Positions 7,951 through 16,731 of a stretch of 55,046 nt of DNA are shown here, one piece after another. A program made the translations under genes and the position numbers. The stretch's first letter is position 1; each line of letters opens with the position of its first letter. The notes under the pieces are model-generated. The model did no database searches. It was not told the DNA's origin and was given only the letters and a program-made list of their open reading frames with translations. The stretch covers positions 1-55,046 of the forward strand of contig URJS01000006.1 of the NCBI GenBank assembly GCA_900548205.1, given 5' to 3'. This stretch comes from an uncultured Roseburia sp. (lineage in GTDB: Bacteria; Bacillota; Clostridia; Lachnospirales; Lachnospiraceae).

Positions 7951-9035
7951 TTGGAATACTTCTTAATCTGCTCCTCTAAAAATTCCGGCGTATCAAAATA
8001 ATGAATCTTCATGGCGGCCTTCACCTCGGCAACCGTCTTAGCCGCCTCCTCCCTTGCCGTCTCGCTGCCCGCCTTTAAAATATCGTAGACATCGCCGATT
8101 CTCTGCTCATACTCTGCCCTGCGCGCACGGATCGGACGAAGCTCCTCCTGCATAACGTTATTTAAAAACTTCTTGACCTTCACATCGCCAAGTCCGCCTC
8201 TCCTGTAGTGCGCCTTCAGTTCATCAAGATTCGCATATTCCGGCAGATACTCTGCAAAATGACCGTCATTGCAAAACGCGTCCAGATAAGTAAACACCGT
8301 ATTTCCTTCCAGCTTTCCCGGATCTTCGATACGGATATGCTCCGGGTCGGTAAACATGGACATGATCTTCTTCCGCACATCCTCCTCGGACTCCGAAAGA
8401 TAAATACAATTTCCCAGCGACTTGCTCATCTTTGCCTTACCGTCCGTTCCCGGCAGCCGCAGACATGCCTTATTCGACGGCAGGAGAATCTGCGGATCAA
8501 CAAGCGTCTCCCCGTAAACGGCATTAAACTTATGCACGATCTCCTTCGTCTGCTCAAGCATCGGCATCTGATCCTCGCCAACCGGCACAGTCGTCGCCTT
8601 AAACGCCGTAATATCCGCCGCCTGACTGATCGGATAAGTAAAAAATCCAACCGGTATACTCGTCTCAAAATTGCGCATCTGGATCTCCGCCTTTACCGTT
8701 GGATTGCGCTGCAGCCTGGAAACCGTCACCAGATTCATATAATAAAAGGCAAGCTCCGTCAGCTCCGACACATACGACTGGATAAAAATATGAGACTTCG
8801 CCGGATCAATGCCAACTGACAGATAATCAAGCGCCACCTCCATAATATGATCCCGCACCTTTGCCGGATCATCTGCATTGTCCGTCAGCGCCTGCGCATC
8901 TGCGATCATAATAAAAATCTTATCGAACTCACCGGAATTTTGAAGCTCAACTCTCCGCTTTAATGAACCCACATAATGACCTACATGGAGCTTTCCGGTC
9001 GGGCGGTCGCCCGTTAAAATAATTTTCTCTGCCAT
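7947..9035 (-). CDS. trpS: Tryptophanyl-tRNA synthetase (362 aa)
   Basis: Class I synthetase charging tRNA-Trp. It begins AEKIILTGDRPTGKLHVGHYVGS, containing the HIGH-type motif (HVGH), and has KMSKS within GKAKMSKSLGN in the second half. The GDRPTGKLH opening is typical of the form common in Clostridia and lactobacilli. I place the start at 9035: the protein begins just before the conserved strand and a purine-rich GGGGAAGAAGG precedes it, while the longer start at 9095 adds a tail without a ribosome binding site. It overlaps the downstream MFS gene by 4 bases. No T-box leader or trp attenuator is visible upstream. Confidence 0.95.
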   Translation of the reverse strand: MAEKIILTGDRPTGKLHVGHYVGSLKRRVELQNSGEFDKIFIMIADAQALTDNADDPAKVRDHIMEVALDYLSVGIDPAKSHIFIQSYVSELTELAFYYMNLVTVSRLQRNPTVKAEIQMRNFETSIPVGFFTYPISQAADITAFKATTVPVGEDQMPMLEQTKEIVHKFNAVYGETLVDPQILLPSNKACLRLPGTDGKAKMSKSLGNCIYLSESEEDVRKKIMSMFTDPEHIRIEDPGKLEGNTVFTYLDAFCNDGHFAEYLPEYANLDELKAHYRRGGLGDVKVKKFLNNVMQEELRPIRARRAEYEQRIGDVYDILKAGSETAREEAAKTVAEVKAAMKIHYFDTPEFLEEQIKKYSK

Positions 9036-9098
9036 CCTTCTTCCCCTGTCAAAATATTCTTTGTTCATTATACACGTTTTCTGATTCAAGTGCAATCC

Positions 9099-10196
9099 TT
9101 ATAGCTGTTCTCTCTCCTCCTCACGCCCCTTCTGCTTTTGAAAAATATGGATCACTCCGCTGTCATTGAGACTTTTTAAAAGAGCGGTCGCGATCGGCAG
9201 AAGAAACAGGCCCGCAATTCCCAAAAACTGCAGCCCCACGATCATCGCGATCAGCGTCACAACAGGCGAAAGTCCCATTTGCCGCCCAACAAGATGCGGC
9301 TCTGCAATATTGCGCACAACCGTCACGACCACATACAGCGCCACCAGACCAATGCCAAGCGACAGATTGCCCGAGGAAGCCGCGATCACCGCCCATGGCA
9401 GCAAAATCATTCCGGTTCCAAGCACAGGAAGGATATCTAAGATCGCAATGATAAACGCGATCACGACCGCCCCCTCCACGCGCAGCAGCAGAAGTCCCAC
9501 CGTAAGCTCCAGAAATGTCATTCCTAGAATCAGGCAGTAGGAAAACGCATATTTTCCCAGTGTTCCCATAACATATTGCTGCATTCCATGCACATATGCC
9601 TTGAAGCGCTTCGGCACCTGCGCTTCAAGAAACGCACAGATATTCGGAAATTCCAGTTCCATGAGCATCGTCGCGATCAGCGTCAAAAACAGATTCATAC
9701 AAATTCCGGGAATATGCCCTGCCGCTGCAGACACACCGTCAAAAATCTTCCCCGAAATCTCTGACGCCATATTTCCGCCGCCGCGCAGCAGGCCTCCCTC
9801 TCCCTGTGCAGATACGCCAAGAACCTCCGTCCCCCATGTACTTGCCGTATGGAGAAACGGAGCGACCGATTCCTTAAAAAAGCAGGTAAGCTCCGATGCA
9901 CAGCCGCGCAAAAGCTCTACGACACGCCAGCCCAGCAGATAAAGCAGCAGAGCGATCAGCGCATAAAAAAGTATGACGATAGAAACTGCTGCCATCTTTC
10001 TTCCCACATGGATATATTTCACGGCAGCATCTACAACAAAGGAAAGCGCCCACGCCACGACAAATGCCGCCAGAAACGGAAACAACGCCGCTCCCACATA
10101 CTTCACAAGACAAAATACTGCCGCTGCCCACACACCCCAATACGCCGCCCGGATCAAAAATTCCTTCTGCCTTTTCAGCCGCTTTTCCCTCTCCAT
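9099..10196 (-). CDS. AI-2E family / YtvI-type membrane protein (365 aa)
   Basis: An integral membrane protein with the AI-2E transporter family layout: two N-terminal membrane helices, a soluble middle segment (about 100-150), then a C-terminal bundle with characteristic motifs (VVIAFIIAILDILPVLGTGMILLPWAV and PHLVGRQMGLSPVVTLIAMIVGLQFLGIAG). The length and charged N-terminus match YtvI, a sporulation-associated member in Bacillus; this assignment is by resemblance. The transported substrate is unknown. A good GGGGG-type ribosome binding site precedes the ATG. trpS begins 63 bases after its stop. Confidence 0.82.
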   Translation of the reverse strand: MEREKRLKRQKEFLIRAAYWGVWAAAVFCLVKYVGAALFPFLAAFVVAWALSFVVDAAVKYIHVGRKMAAVSIVILFYALIALLLYLLGWRVVELLRGCASELTCFFKESVAPFLHTASTWGTEVLGVSAQGEGGLLRGGGNMASEISGKIFDGVSAAAGHIPGICMNLFLTLIATMLMELEFPNICAFLEAQVPKRFKAYVHGMQQYVMGTLGKYAFSYCLILGMTFLELTVGLLLLRVEGAVVIAFIIAILDILPVLGTGMILLPWAVIAASSGNLSLGIGLVALYVVVTVVRNIAEPHLVGRQMGLSPVVTLIAMIVGLQFLGIAGLFLLPIATALLKSLNDSGVIHIFQKQKGREEEREQL

Positions 10197-10320
10197 AGTT
10201 TCCCCCTCTTGCCCAGCTATTTATTAATAACTATATCCAATCAGACAAATCTCATGCCTTTCCTGTGAACAAAAATGTGCATCGTGCGAAGCCCTTCCCT
10301 CCGCCGCAGTGCGATCCCCG

Positions 10321-10371
10321 GAGGCTTTTTGCTTTATAGGGGACCAAGTTTCCTATACAGCAAAAAGCCTC
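10321..10371. repeat. Long imperfect hairpin in intergenic region
   Basis: Left arm GAGGCTTTTTGCT, one mismatched base, then TATAGG; an 11-base loop; then CCTATA, the mismatch, and AGCAAAAAGCCTC. That gives 19 paired bases with one T/C mismatch. Neither flank has a run of T, so it is not a standard rho-independent terminator. It sits in the 233-base gap between the DUF2920 gene and the AI-2E family gene, which otherwise shows no convincing gene. It may be a processed RNA structure, a small dispersed repeat, or an unusual terminator. Confidence 0.75.
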
Positions 10372-10429
10372 TCCGCTGTGTCGTCTACGACTTATCCCAG
10401 CAGAAAGGCTCCTGTTCTGTTGCCTGCAG

Positions 10430-11497
10430 CTATTTTGAAATATCAATTAATTGGGGCAGGCCGGTCTCATAGCTAAGCCTTATATGTGGCTCGCCATCTT
10501 TCCCCCCCCCTAAAAATACTGTATTCTGTAGTTCTATTGTACTACTTTTCTGCCGCAGCAGATTGGAAAGCAGAGGCATCATCATTTGAAACAGCACAAA
10601 AAAGTCCATGTCCAGCCCGTGATTCGCACTCTTGCACAAAACTCCGTCCACATCCTCTGCCCCTATCATCATAAGCTCAGCATTTTGAAGCTTTGAAATA
10701 AACTGTGCCTTTTCCTGCGCGTCCACCATCCAGTCCTCTGTTCCATGAAAGGCGATGATCTTGCAGGTATTTTCCATATTCTGATACAGAAATCTAAGGT
10801 CATATAGCTTTTCATGATACCGATACGCAGGATGTGTCTTTATAAAATATTCTACCCCAACCTTCACATCCAATTCCGGATCACGATACAGCCTGTTATT
10901 CTCAATGTAATACGGAATCAGATAGGAGGAAATATCTATGATACAACTCACAAGTCCCGGACAGATCACATTGACTAAATATGATAAATATGCGCCATGT
11001 GAAGGACCGAATAAGATTATTTTCTTTGTATTAAAAATAATGTCATTCGCCCGCAGTTCCTCAATCAAACACAATAATGAGCTTACATGATCAAGCGCCT
11101 GCATGATTCCCATGTCATTAAATTCATCTTCTGTTTCGTTGATTTCATTTTTATATCCTTGTCCAGGGTTTTTGGGCTCCGGAAGCTCTCCCTTTAAAAA
11201 TGAAATCTTTAGTTCTTCCTGTAACTCCGGCTTCAGATATTTACTGCCAAAATAATCGCATTGCACCGTAATCACATGATACTGATCGCAAAACTCTTTC
11301 CGCATTTTCTGAAAAACATGCGAGTCCACCGTAGCGCCATAACCGGAAATAAAAAATAAAATTCCTGTTTCTTCGTCCGTTCCGCCCTCCGGCATTGCCG
11401 TTTCCACACGCACCTCTCTTGCGGTATCATCCGGCTGCCGTACCTTTTTATAAATATTATGATGCGCCTGAAACATATAAGTCTTTAAAATAGCCAT
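10430..11497 (-). CDS. DUF2920-like alpha/beta hydrolase-fold protein (355 aa)
   Basis: The protein resembles the DUF2920 family. It shows an alpha/beta-hydrolase nucleophile elbow, FGPSHGAY, with Ser166, and candidate acid and base residues in HGTEDWMVD and SANHGLDMDF. The biochemical role is unknown; in Campylobacter, relatives are linked to flagellar modification loci and contain phase-variable G tracts (recalled knowledge). Here codons 330-332 are GGG GGG GGG, a run of nine Gs. The start follows an AGGGG site. It is the last gene of the long ireB-to-lactonase run, and no flagellar gene is close. Base composition looks more AT-rich than its neighbours. Confidence 0.7.
   Translation of the reverse strand: MAILKTYMFQAHHNIYKKVRQPDDTAREVRVETAMPEGGTDEETGILFFISGYGATVDSHVFQKMRKEFCDQYHVITVQCDYFGSKYLKPELQEELKISFLKGELPEPKNPGQGYKNEINETEDEFNDMGIMQALDHVSSLLCLIEELRANDIIFNTKKIILFGPSHGAYLSYLVNVICPGLVSCIIDISSYLIPYYIENNRLYRDPELDVKVGVEYFIKTHPAYRYHEKLYDLRFLYQNMENTCKIIAFHGTEDWMVDAQEKAQFISKLQNAELMMIGAEDVDGVLCKSANHGLDMDFFVLFQMMMPLLSNLLRQKSSTIELQNTVFLGGGKDGEPHIRLSYETGLPQLIDISK
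10502..10510 (-). repeat. Poly-G(9) tract inside the DUF2920 gene
   Basis: Nine consecutive Gs on the coding strand form codons 330-332. Losing one G leads to a TAA after about seven more codons; gaining one leads to a TAG after about ten. Slippage would therefore replace only the last 20-odd residues. Confidence 0.85.
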
Positions 11498-11570
11498 CTT
11501 CCCCTGCCCTTTGTCCGCACATCTGTTTCGGAAATCTCATGATTGCAGACTTTCTCTCTTGTGAAATTGC

Positions 11571-12629
11571 CTACGCCTCTGTTTTCAGGATATAAATGCA
11601 GTTTGGTTTATCCACCTTCACCCGCGCCCCCTCCTGCAGGGAATATCCCCGTTCAAAATCAATGCGGTAGGTAAAAATGTCATTGGAATTATTATTAAGC
11701 GTCAGATAACGCATTTCATCCGGATAAAACGCCAGCATCTTCGGATAATCGCTGTTGACCTTCGTCATGAACTTCTCCGTAAGCATTCCGGTCCTGGCAT
11801 CGATCTCATAGCACACGACAGAATTAACACCGGCATTGCTGCACATCAGATATTTGCCGCTCTTTGAGATTTCCATGCCCGAGGCTGCACAGACGTCCTC
11901 CTCTTTATGCGTAACAGTCCGAACCTCCTGGATCTTTTCAAACACAGGTTCGTCGTCCACAACCGAATAATGGTATACCTCGATCATATTCAAAAGCTCG
12001 TATAAAATATATGCGTACTGTCCGTCTCTGGAAAACCGTATCATACGGGGCGCAGACTCCAGCGGCCCACGGATAATATCGATCAGCTTAAGCTTTCCGT
12101 TCTCATAATCCACACGGTACACCTTCACCTGATCCAGACCATTGTCGACAGCACAGAGAAACTTCTGCTCCGGTGTCAGCTTGACGCAGTCTACATGCGG
12201 AATGAAATTGCGCTGGGCAATGCTTCTGCCCATACCCTTGTGAAAGACCCCGTCGGAAATCTCACCGATGCTTCCGTCCGGCGCAAGGCGCATCATGCTG
12301 ACGCGTCCGTCATGATGACCGCCCACAAACAAATAACGGTTTTCATCATCCACCTCGACATAACAGCCGCGCATACCGCCGATCCACTGCTTATTCATCG
12401 GAATCAGATCGCCGTCCGGCTGGATGGCAAACGCCTCCACTCCCTCGTCCGCGATCGAATACAAAAATCTGCGATCCTTGGACACCACAATATCGGACGG
12501 ATTATTGATCGGAACGACCTTACGTTCCCTTAATCCACCCTCCGACACATTCAAGTCATAAATATGGATTCCGACACTGTTCTCGTGGGTGTAGGTACCC
12601 ACATACGCAACATATTTCTCCTCTTTCAT
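11571..12629 (-). CDS. Lactonase family beta-propeller protein (352 aa)
   Basis: Resembles the 6-phosphogluconolactonase (Pgl/YbhE-type) seven-bladed propeller family: AYVGTYTHENSVGIHIYDL at the N-terminus and repeated blade motifs such as PSDIVVSKDRRFLYSI, PHVDCVKLTPEQKFLCAVDNGLDQVKVY and GMEISKSGKYLMCSN. The characterised members hydrolyse 6-phosphogluconolactone in the oxidative pentose phosphate pathway; many relatives are uncharacterised, so the activity is tentative. It lies 15 bases after trhP and likely belongs to that transcript. Length is typical. Confidence 0.82.
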   Translation of the reverse strand: MKEEKYVAYVGTYTHENSVGIHIYDLNVSEGGLRERKVVPINNPSDIVVSKDRRFLYSIADEGVEAFAIQPDGDLIPMNKQWIGGMRGCYVEVDDENRYLFVGGHHDGRVSMMRLAPDGSIGEISDGVFHKGMGRSIAQRNFIPHVDCVKLTPEQKFLCAVDNGLDQVKVYRVDYENGKLKLIDIIRGPLESAPRMIRFSRDGQYAYILYELLNMIEVYHYSVVDDEPVFEKIQEVRTVTHKEEDVCAASGMEISKSGKYLMCSNAGVNSVVCYEIDARTGMLTEKFMTKVNSDYPKMLAFYPDEMRYLTLNNNSNDIFTYRIDFERGYSLQEGARVKVDKPNCIYILKTEA

Positions 12630-12644
12630 CGCTTTGTACCGTCC

Positions 12645-13868
12645 TTATTCTTTTCTGCGCAAAATATCATAAAGCTCCAATGGCTCTCCTAAATCGATAA
12701 AAAGTACCTGCTGCGGATGCGGACAAGACTCCATTTCCTGTCCCTGCTCATCCACGATCCGGCGGACAGTTACCGTCCGGTTCTCACCGTCCGGCTTCAT
12801 CACCTCAATTTCCTCTCCCACGGAAAACTTGTTGCGTTGCTCGATGCGGTACAGACCTTCCTTTGTCCGCTCACCCACAATGCCAAGATAAGTGTATTCC
12901 TTGACATATGTATTGTTGTCATAGATCTGCGCCTCATCCGTCGGTCTTCCAAAGAAAAATCCGGTTGTAAACTGACGATAGGTACAATTTGATATTTGAT
13001 CCAGATACCACGGCAGATGCTCCTTGTAAAGCTCGGGTGACTGCTTATAATCGTCAATCGCCCTCCGGTAGGTTCTTGCCACGGTTGCCACATATAGCGC
13101 TGTCTTCATTCTACCCTCTATTTTAAAACTGTCAATACCCGATTCCATCAGCTCCGGAATATGCTCGATCATACAAAGGTCTCTGGAATTAAAAATGTAA
13201 GTACCGCGCTCGTTTTCATAGACCGGCAGATACTCTCCCGGACGCTTCTCCTCCACCAGCGCATATTTCCAACGGCACGGGTGCGTACATGCGCCGCGGT
13301 TCGCGTCCCTTCCGGTAAAATAATTCGACAACAGACAACGTCCCGAATAGGACATACACATCGCTCCGTGAATAAAGGTCTCAATCTCAAGGTCATCGGG
13401 GATATTCGCCCGAATTTCCCGAATCTCTGCCAGAGAGAGCTCCCTTGCGGAAACAACGCGCTTTGCGCCCTGCGCGTACCAGAAAAGATAGGTTCCGTAA
13501 TTCGTATTATTTGCCTGTGTGCTGATATGAAGCTCAAGCTCGGGACAGATCTCCTTTGCAATGGCAAACACCCCTGGGTCCGCAATGATCAGCGCATCGG
13601 GCTTTACCTCACGCAATTCCTCAAAATAACGCCGCACGCCTCTTAAATCTCCGTTGTGCGCCAGAATATTTGCAGTAATATATACCTTTACGCCATGCTC
13701 ATGCGCAAATGCGATCCCCTCGCGGATCTCATCCATTGAAAAATTCTTCGCCTTCGCGCGGAGTCCAAATGCTTCTCCTCCGATATACACTGCATCCGCG
13801 CCGTAAATAACAGCAACCTTTAACACCTCAAGGCTGCTTGCCGGTATCAATAACTCCGGTTTTCTCAT
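12645..13868 (-). CDS. trhP: U32 family protein, TrhP-type tRNA hydroxylation protein (407 aa)
   Basis: A U32 'peptidase' family member: N-terminal KPELLIPASSLEVLKVAVIYGADAVYIGG, the HGAMCMSYSGRCLLSNY signature, further cysteines in GACTHPCRW (four conserved Cys in all), and a C-terminal barrel. In B. subtilis and E. coli, TrhP makes 5-hydroxyuridine at tRNA position 34 from prephenate, and TrmR then methylates it to mo5U. The next gene upstream is trmR, as in the Bacillus yrrMNO cluster, which strongly supports this role over proteolysis. Only one U32 gene is present here, whereas Bacillus has two. Confidence 0.9.
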   Translation of the reverse strand: MRKPELLIPASSLEVLKVAVIYGADAVYIGGEAFGLRAKAKNFSMDEIREGIAFAHEHGVKVYITANILAHNGDLRGVRRYFEELREVKPDALIIADPGVFAIAKEICPELELHISTQANNTNYGTYLFWYAQGAKRVVSARELSLAEIREIRANIPDDLEIETFIHGAMCMSYSGRCLLSNYFTGRDANRGACTHPCRWKYALVEEKRPGEYLPVYENERGTYIFNSRDLCMIEHIPELMESGIDSFKIEGRMKTALYVATVARTYRRAIDDYKQSPELYKEHLPWYLDQISNCTYRQFTTGFFFGRPTDEAQIYDNNTYVKEYTYLGIVGERTKEGLYRIEQRNKFSVGEEIEVMKPDGENRTVTVRRIVDEQGQEMESCPHPQQVLFIDLGEPLELYDILRRKE

Positions 13869-13930
13869 ACTAATATACTAATCTCCATTCCTAAGCAGCT
13901 TATCGCAAAAAAGCGGCGCCGCTGCTGCGC

Positions 13931-14602
13931 CTAGCCTGTCTGCGGCGTCTCCTGCCGCTTTGTGCATCTTGTACTGACGGTGATCCCATCGCCTACCGGA
14001 AGCACTGCCGTGGTAAGCTCCTCATGGTGTGTCAGCACATATAAATATTCCCGCATCCGTTTATGGATCGTGCGGTTTCTTCGCGTCACGATAAAGCGCG
14101 ATTCCAGAATATCCCCGTCCTGGAGGACATTGTCCGACACAAGGATGCCATCCGGCGCTAAAAGCCGCAGTATCTCAGGCAGAAAATGAATATACTGCCC
14201 CTTCGCCGCATCCATAAAAATAAAATCGAATGTCCCTTCCAACGTAGGAAGAAGCTCTGCGGCGTCTCCCTCCAAAAGAGTGATCTGATCCTCTTTGCCC
14301 GCCCGACGGAAATTCTCACGGGCGATCGGAATCCGCTTTTCATAATTCTCAATCGTAATGATCCGCGTTGATCCCTGCGTATACTCCGCCATCAAAACAG
14401 CGGAGAAGCCGACTGCAGTTCCAACCTCCAGGATGCGCTCCGGCTTTTTCATTGCCAGAAGCAGCTTTAAAAAGCCCTGCATCTCCTTGCGGATGATCGG
14501 CACCCCTGCCGCCTTTGCTTCCCGCTCGATCCTGTCTAAAATTTCTGTATTTCCCGTATCAAGGGAATTGATATACGCTGCAAGTCTCTCGTCTGCAATC
14601 AC
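13931..14602 (-). CDS. trmR: tRNA 5-hydroxyuridine methyltransferase TrmR (223 aa)
   Basis: An O-methyltransferase family 3 protein with an SAM-binding motif (ILEVGTAVGFSAVLMAEY) and a metal-site region (FIFMDAAKGQY, VSDNVLQDG). The family includes catechol-type O-methyltransferases, but the position between an mltG-like gene and a U32 gene matches B. subtilis yrrM (trmR), which methylates ho5U34 in tRNA. The start is GTG, and its GTGA overlaps the stop of the upstream gene by 4 bases. The last residues (about 210-223) are basic and divergent. Confidence 0.88.
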   Translation of the reverse strand: MIADERLAAYINSLDTGNTEILDRIEREAKAAGVPIIRKEMQGFLKLLLAMKKPERILEVGTAVGFSAVLMAEYTQGSTRIITIENYEKRIPIARENFRRAGKEDQITLLEGDAAELLPTLEGTFDFIFMDAAKGQYIHFLPEILRLLAPDGILVSDNVLQDGDILESRFIVTRRNRTIHKRMREYLYVLTHHEELTTAVLPVGDGITVSTRCTKRQETPQTG

Positions 14603-14982
14603 TGCTCCGTACTCTCCTCTGTCCCTGTTCCCATCACGACGATCATCTCCTTGCCTGTCATGGATGTATTGAGCGTATAAATCCCCGGCAGAAGCTTATC
14701 GGAATATGCCGATAGCTTTAACTGCGCATAAAACAGCTTATCGTCACGGATCAGCCCCTGCTCCTTAAGCAGCTTTCCTATCTCATGCTCTGACATATCA
14801 GCAGTTATCTGCACCACAACATCCTCTCCCGGCGCTTCCGCAACCGCCTCCTCGGTAAAGACCCGATAGCCGAAGTTGTAGCAAAAGGTTCCGAGCTCTA
14901 TCAGACCTACCACAACAAGTAGGAGCACCAGAATAGAAAAACTCAGACTGACAAATTTAAAAATCATCTTATTTAGCTTCAT
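14599..14982 (-). CDS. Short MltG-like membrane protein lacking the catalytic domain (127 aa)
   Basis: One N-terminal membrane helix (residues about 8-32) is followed by an extracytoplasmic segment resembling the LysM-like part of MltG: ITADMSEHEIGKLLKEQGLI, LLPGIYTLNTSMTGKEMI. MltG (YceG) is an endolytic murein transglycosylase of about 340 residues. The catalytic domain is absent here, and nothing downstream continues it, since trmR overlaps the stop. Its place in the operon equals that of yrrL (mltG) in Bacillus. It is either a reduced paralogue with a binding or scaffolding role, or a decayed gene kept for coupling. Confidence 0.75.
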   Translation of the reverse strand: MKLNKMIFKFVSLSFSILVLLLVVVGLIELGTFCYNFGYRVFTEEAVAEAPGEDVVVQITADMSEHEIGKLLKEQGLIRDDKLFYAQLKLSAYSDKLLPGIYTLNTSMTGKEMIVVMGTGTEESTEQ

Positions 14983-15033
14983 GTATCTTCCTCGCCCGCC
15001 ATGTCAAAGCGTTTTCTCTTACACTGCCCTTTC

Positions 15034-16698
15034 CTATACCTCCATAATGATCGGCATGATCATCGGACGGCGCTTTGTCTCCTTCCAGACAAAATCTCCG
15101 AGGGAATCCTTGATCTCGGTCTTGATCTTGCCCCAGTCTGTAATTCCCTTATCCATGCAATACTGCATCTTATCATCCAAAAGATTCTTTGCCTCCTCCA
15201 TGAGGCTCTCCGAGCCCCGGACATAGACAAAGCCTCTTGAGACAAGATCGGGTCCTGCCAAAAGCTGTCCCGAACCGCTCTCCAAGGTCAGCACCACAAT
15301 GATGATACCGTCCTCCGCCAGATGCTGGCGGTCACGCAGCACGATATTTCCGACATCGCCCACGCCAAGACCGTCCACCATGATCGCTCCCGTATGCACC
15401 TTGCCGGTTACCGCCGCGCTCTCCTCCGAAAGCTCCAGCACGTCTCCGGTAGAGATCAGGAAAATATTTTCCTTTGGAATCCCAAGCTCCTGCGCCACCT
15501 TCGCCTGTGCGATCAGGTGACGGTACTCCCCATGTATCGGCACTGCATATTTCGGTCTTACCAGCGAATAAATCAGCTTGATCTCCTCCTGACAGGCATG
15601 ACCCGACACATGCACATCCTGAAAAATCACATTTGCTCCCCTGATCGAGAGCTCGTTGATAATGCGCGAAACAGCTTTTTCATTGCCCGGTATCGGGTTG
15701 GAGCTTAAAACGATCGTGTCGTTCGGCTTAATTGACACCTTCTTATGAATGCCGCTCGCCATACGGGATAACGCCGCCATAGCCTCACCCTGGCTTCCCG
15801 TCGTGACAAGAACGATCTTCTCATCGGGATAGTGCTTTACCTCGTCAATATCGATCAGCGTATGATCCGGAATGCGGACATAGCCAAGCTCTGATGCGAT
15901 CCCTATGATATTGACCATGCTGCGTCCCTCAACCGCAACCTTACGCCCATGCTTATAGGCAGTATTGATGATCTGCTGCACGCGGTCTACGTTCGATGCA
16001 AAGGTCGCGACAATGATCCTGCGGTCCTTATTATCTGCAAACAGCTCCTCAAAGGTTCTGCCAACCGTCTTTTCCGATTTCGTAAATCCCGGACGCTCCG
16101 CATTGGTACTGTCGCACATCAGAGCAAGCACGCCCTTTTTTCCAATCTCGCCAAAGCGCTGCAGATCGATCACATCGCCGAATACCGGCGTATAATCCAC
16201 CTTAAAATCTCCGGTATGGACCACGATACCCGCCGGCGAATAAATCGCGAGCGCCGCGGCATCCTGAATGCTGTGGTTTGTCTTGATAAACTCCACGCGA
16301 AAGCATCCAAGATTGATGTGCTGTCCGTGCTTTACGACCTTGCGCTTTACCTTCGTGAGCATATTGTGTTCACGAAGCTTATGCTCGATCAGACCGTTTG
16401 TAAGCTTCGTCGAATAAATCGGCACATTGATCTCACGCAGCACATAAGGAATCGCTCCGATGTGATCCTCATGACCATGCGTAATAAAAAAGCCCTTGAC
16501 CTTCTCGATATTCTCCCTCAGATAACTGATGTCCGGGATCACAAGGTCAATTCCATACATGTCATCCTCCGGAAATGAGAGACCGCAGTCCACAACAATA
16601 ATACTGTCTTCGTACTCAAAGGCAGTAATGTTCATACCAATCTGCTGCAATCCTCCCAATGGAATGATCTTCAGCTTTGCAGTTTTTTCTTTTTTCAA
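15034..16698 (-). CDS. rnj: Ribonuclease J (554 aa)
   Basis: A metallo-beta-lactamase/beta-CASP RNase with the HGHEDHIGAIPY metal-binding motif, the LIPLGG-type start (IIPLGGLQQIGMN), a CDSTNAERPGFT motif, the beta-CASP region and a C-terminal domain. RNase J is the 5'-3' exonuclease and endonuclease central to RNA turnover in Firmicutes. The start codon is TTG at 16698 with GGAGG 7 bases upstream; no better ATG lies nearby. It follows the DUF1292 gene and is followed by the MltG-like gene. Length is normal. Confidence 0.95.
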   Translation of the reverse strand: MKKEKTAKLKIIPLGGLQQIGMNITAFEYEDSIIVVDCGLSFPEDDMYGIDLVIPDISYLRENIEKVKGFFITHGHEDHIGAIPYVLREINVPIYSTKLTNGLIEHKLREHNMLTKVKRKVVKHGQHINLGCFRVEFIKTNHSIQDAAALAIYSPAGIVVHTGDFKVDYTPVFGDVIDLQRFGEIGKKGVLALMCDSTNAERPGFTKSEKTVGRTFEELFADNKDRRIIVATFASNVDRVQQIINTAYKHGRKVAVEGRSMVNIIGIASELGYVRIPDHTLIDIDEVKHYPDEKIVLVTTGSQGEAMAALSRMASGIHKKVSIKPNDTIVLSSNPIPGNEKAVSRIINELSIRGANVIFQDVHVSGHACQEEIKLIYSLVRPKYAVPIHGEYRHLIAQAKVAQELGIPKENIFLISTGDVLELSEESAAVTGKVHTGAIMVDGLGVGDVGNIVLRDRQHLAEDGIIIVVLTLESGSGQLLAGPDLVSRGFVYVRGSESLMEEAKNLLDDKMQYCMDKGITDWGKIKTEIKDSLGDFVWKETKRRPMIMPIIMEV

Positions 16699-16731
16699 AA
16701 TATTACCTCCGTTCTTAACTTCATCTCTTTC

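Noticed and set aside
9036..9098. Trp-responsive T-box or attenuator upstream of trpS
   Set aside because: The gap is only 63 bases, with no T-box sequence and no Trp-rich leader peptide.
10252..10446. 64-aa minus-strand open frame over the hairpin
   Set aside because: No ribosome binding site, composition dominated by the hairpin arms, and no recognisable protein.
12645..13868. U32 protein as a secreted collagenase
   Set aside because: No signal peptide, and the trmR neighbour supports tRNA hydroxylation.
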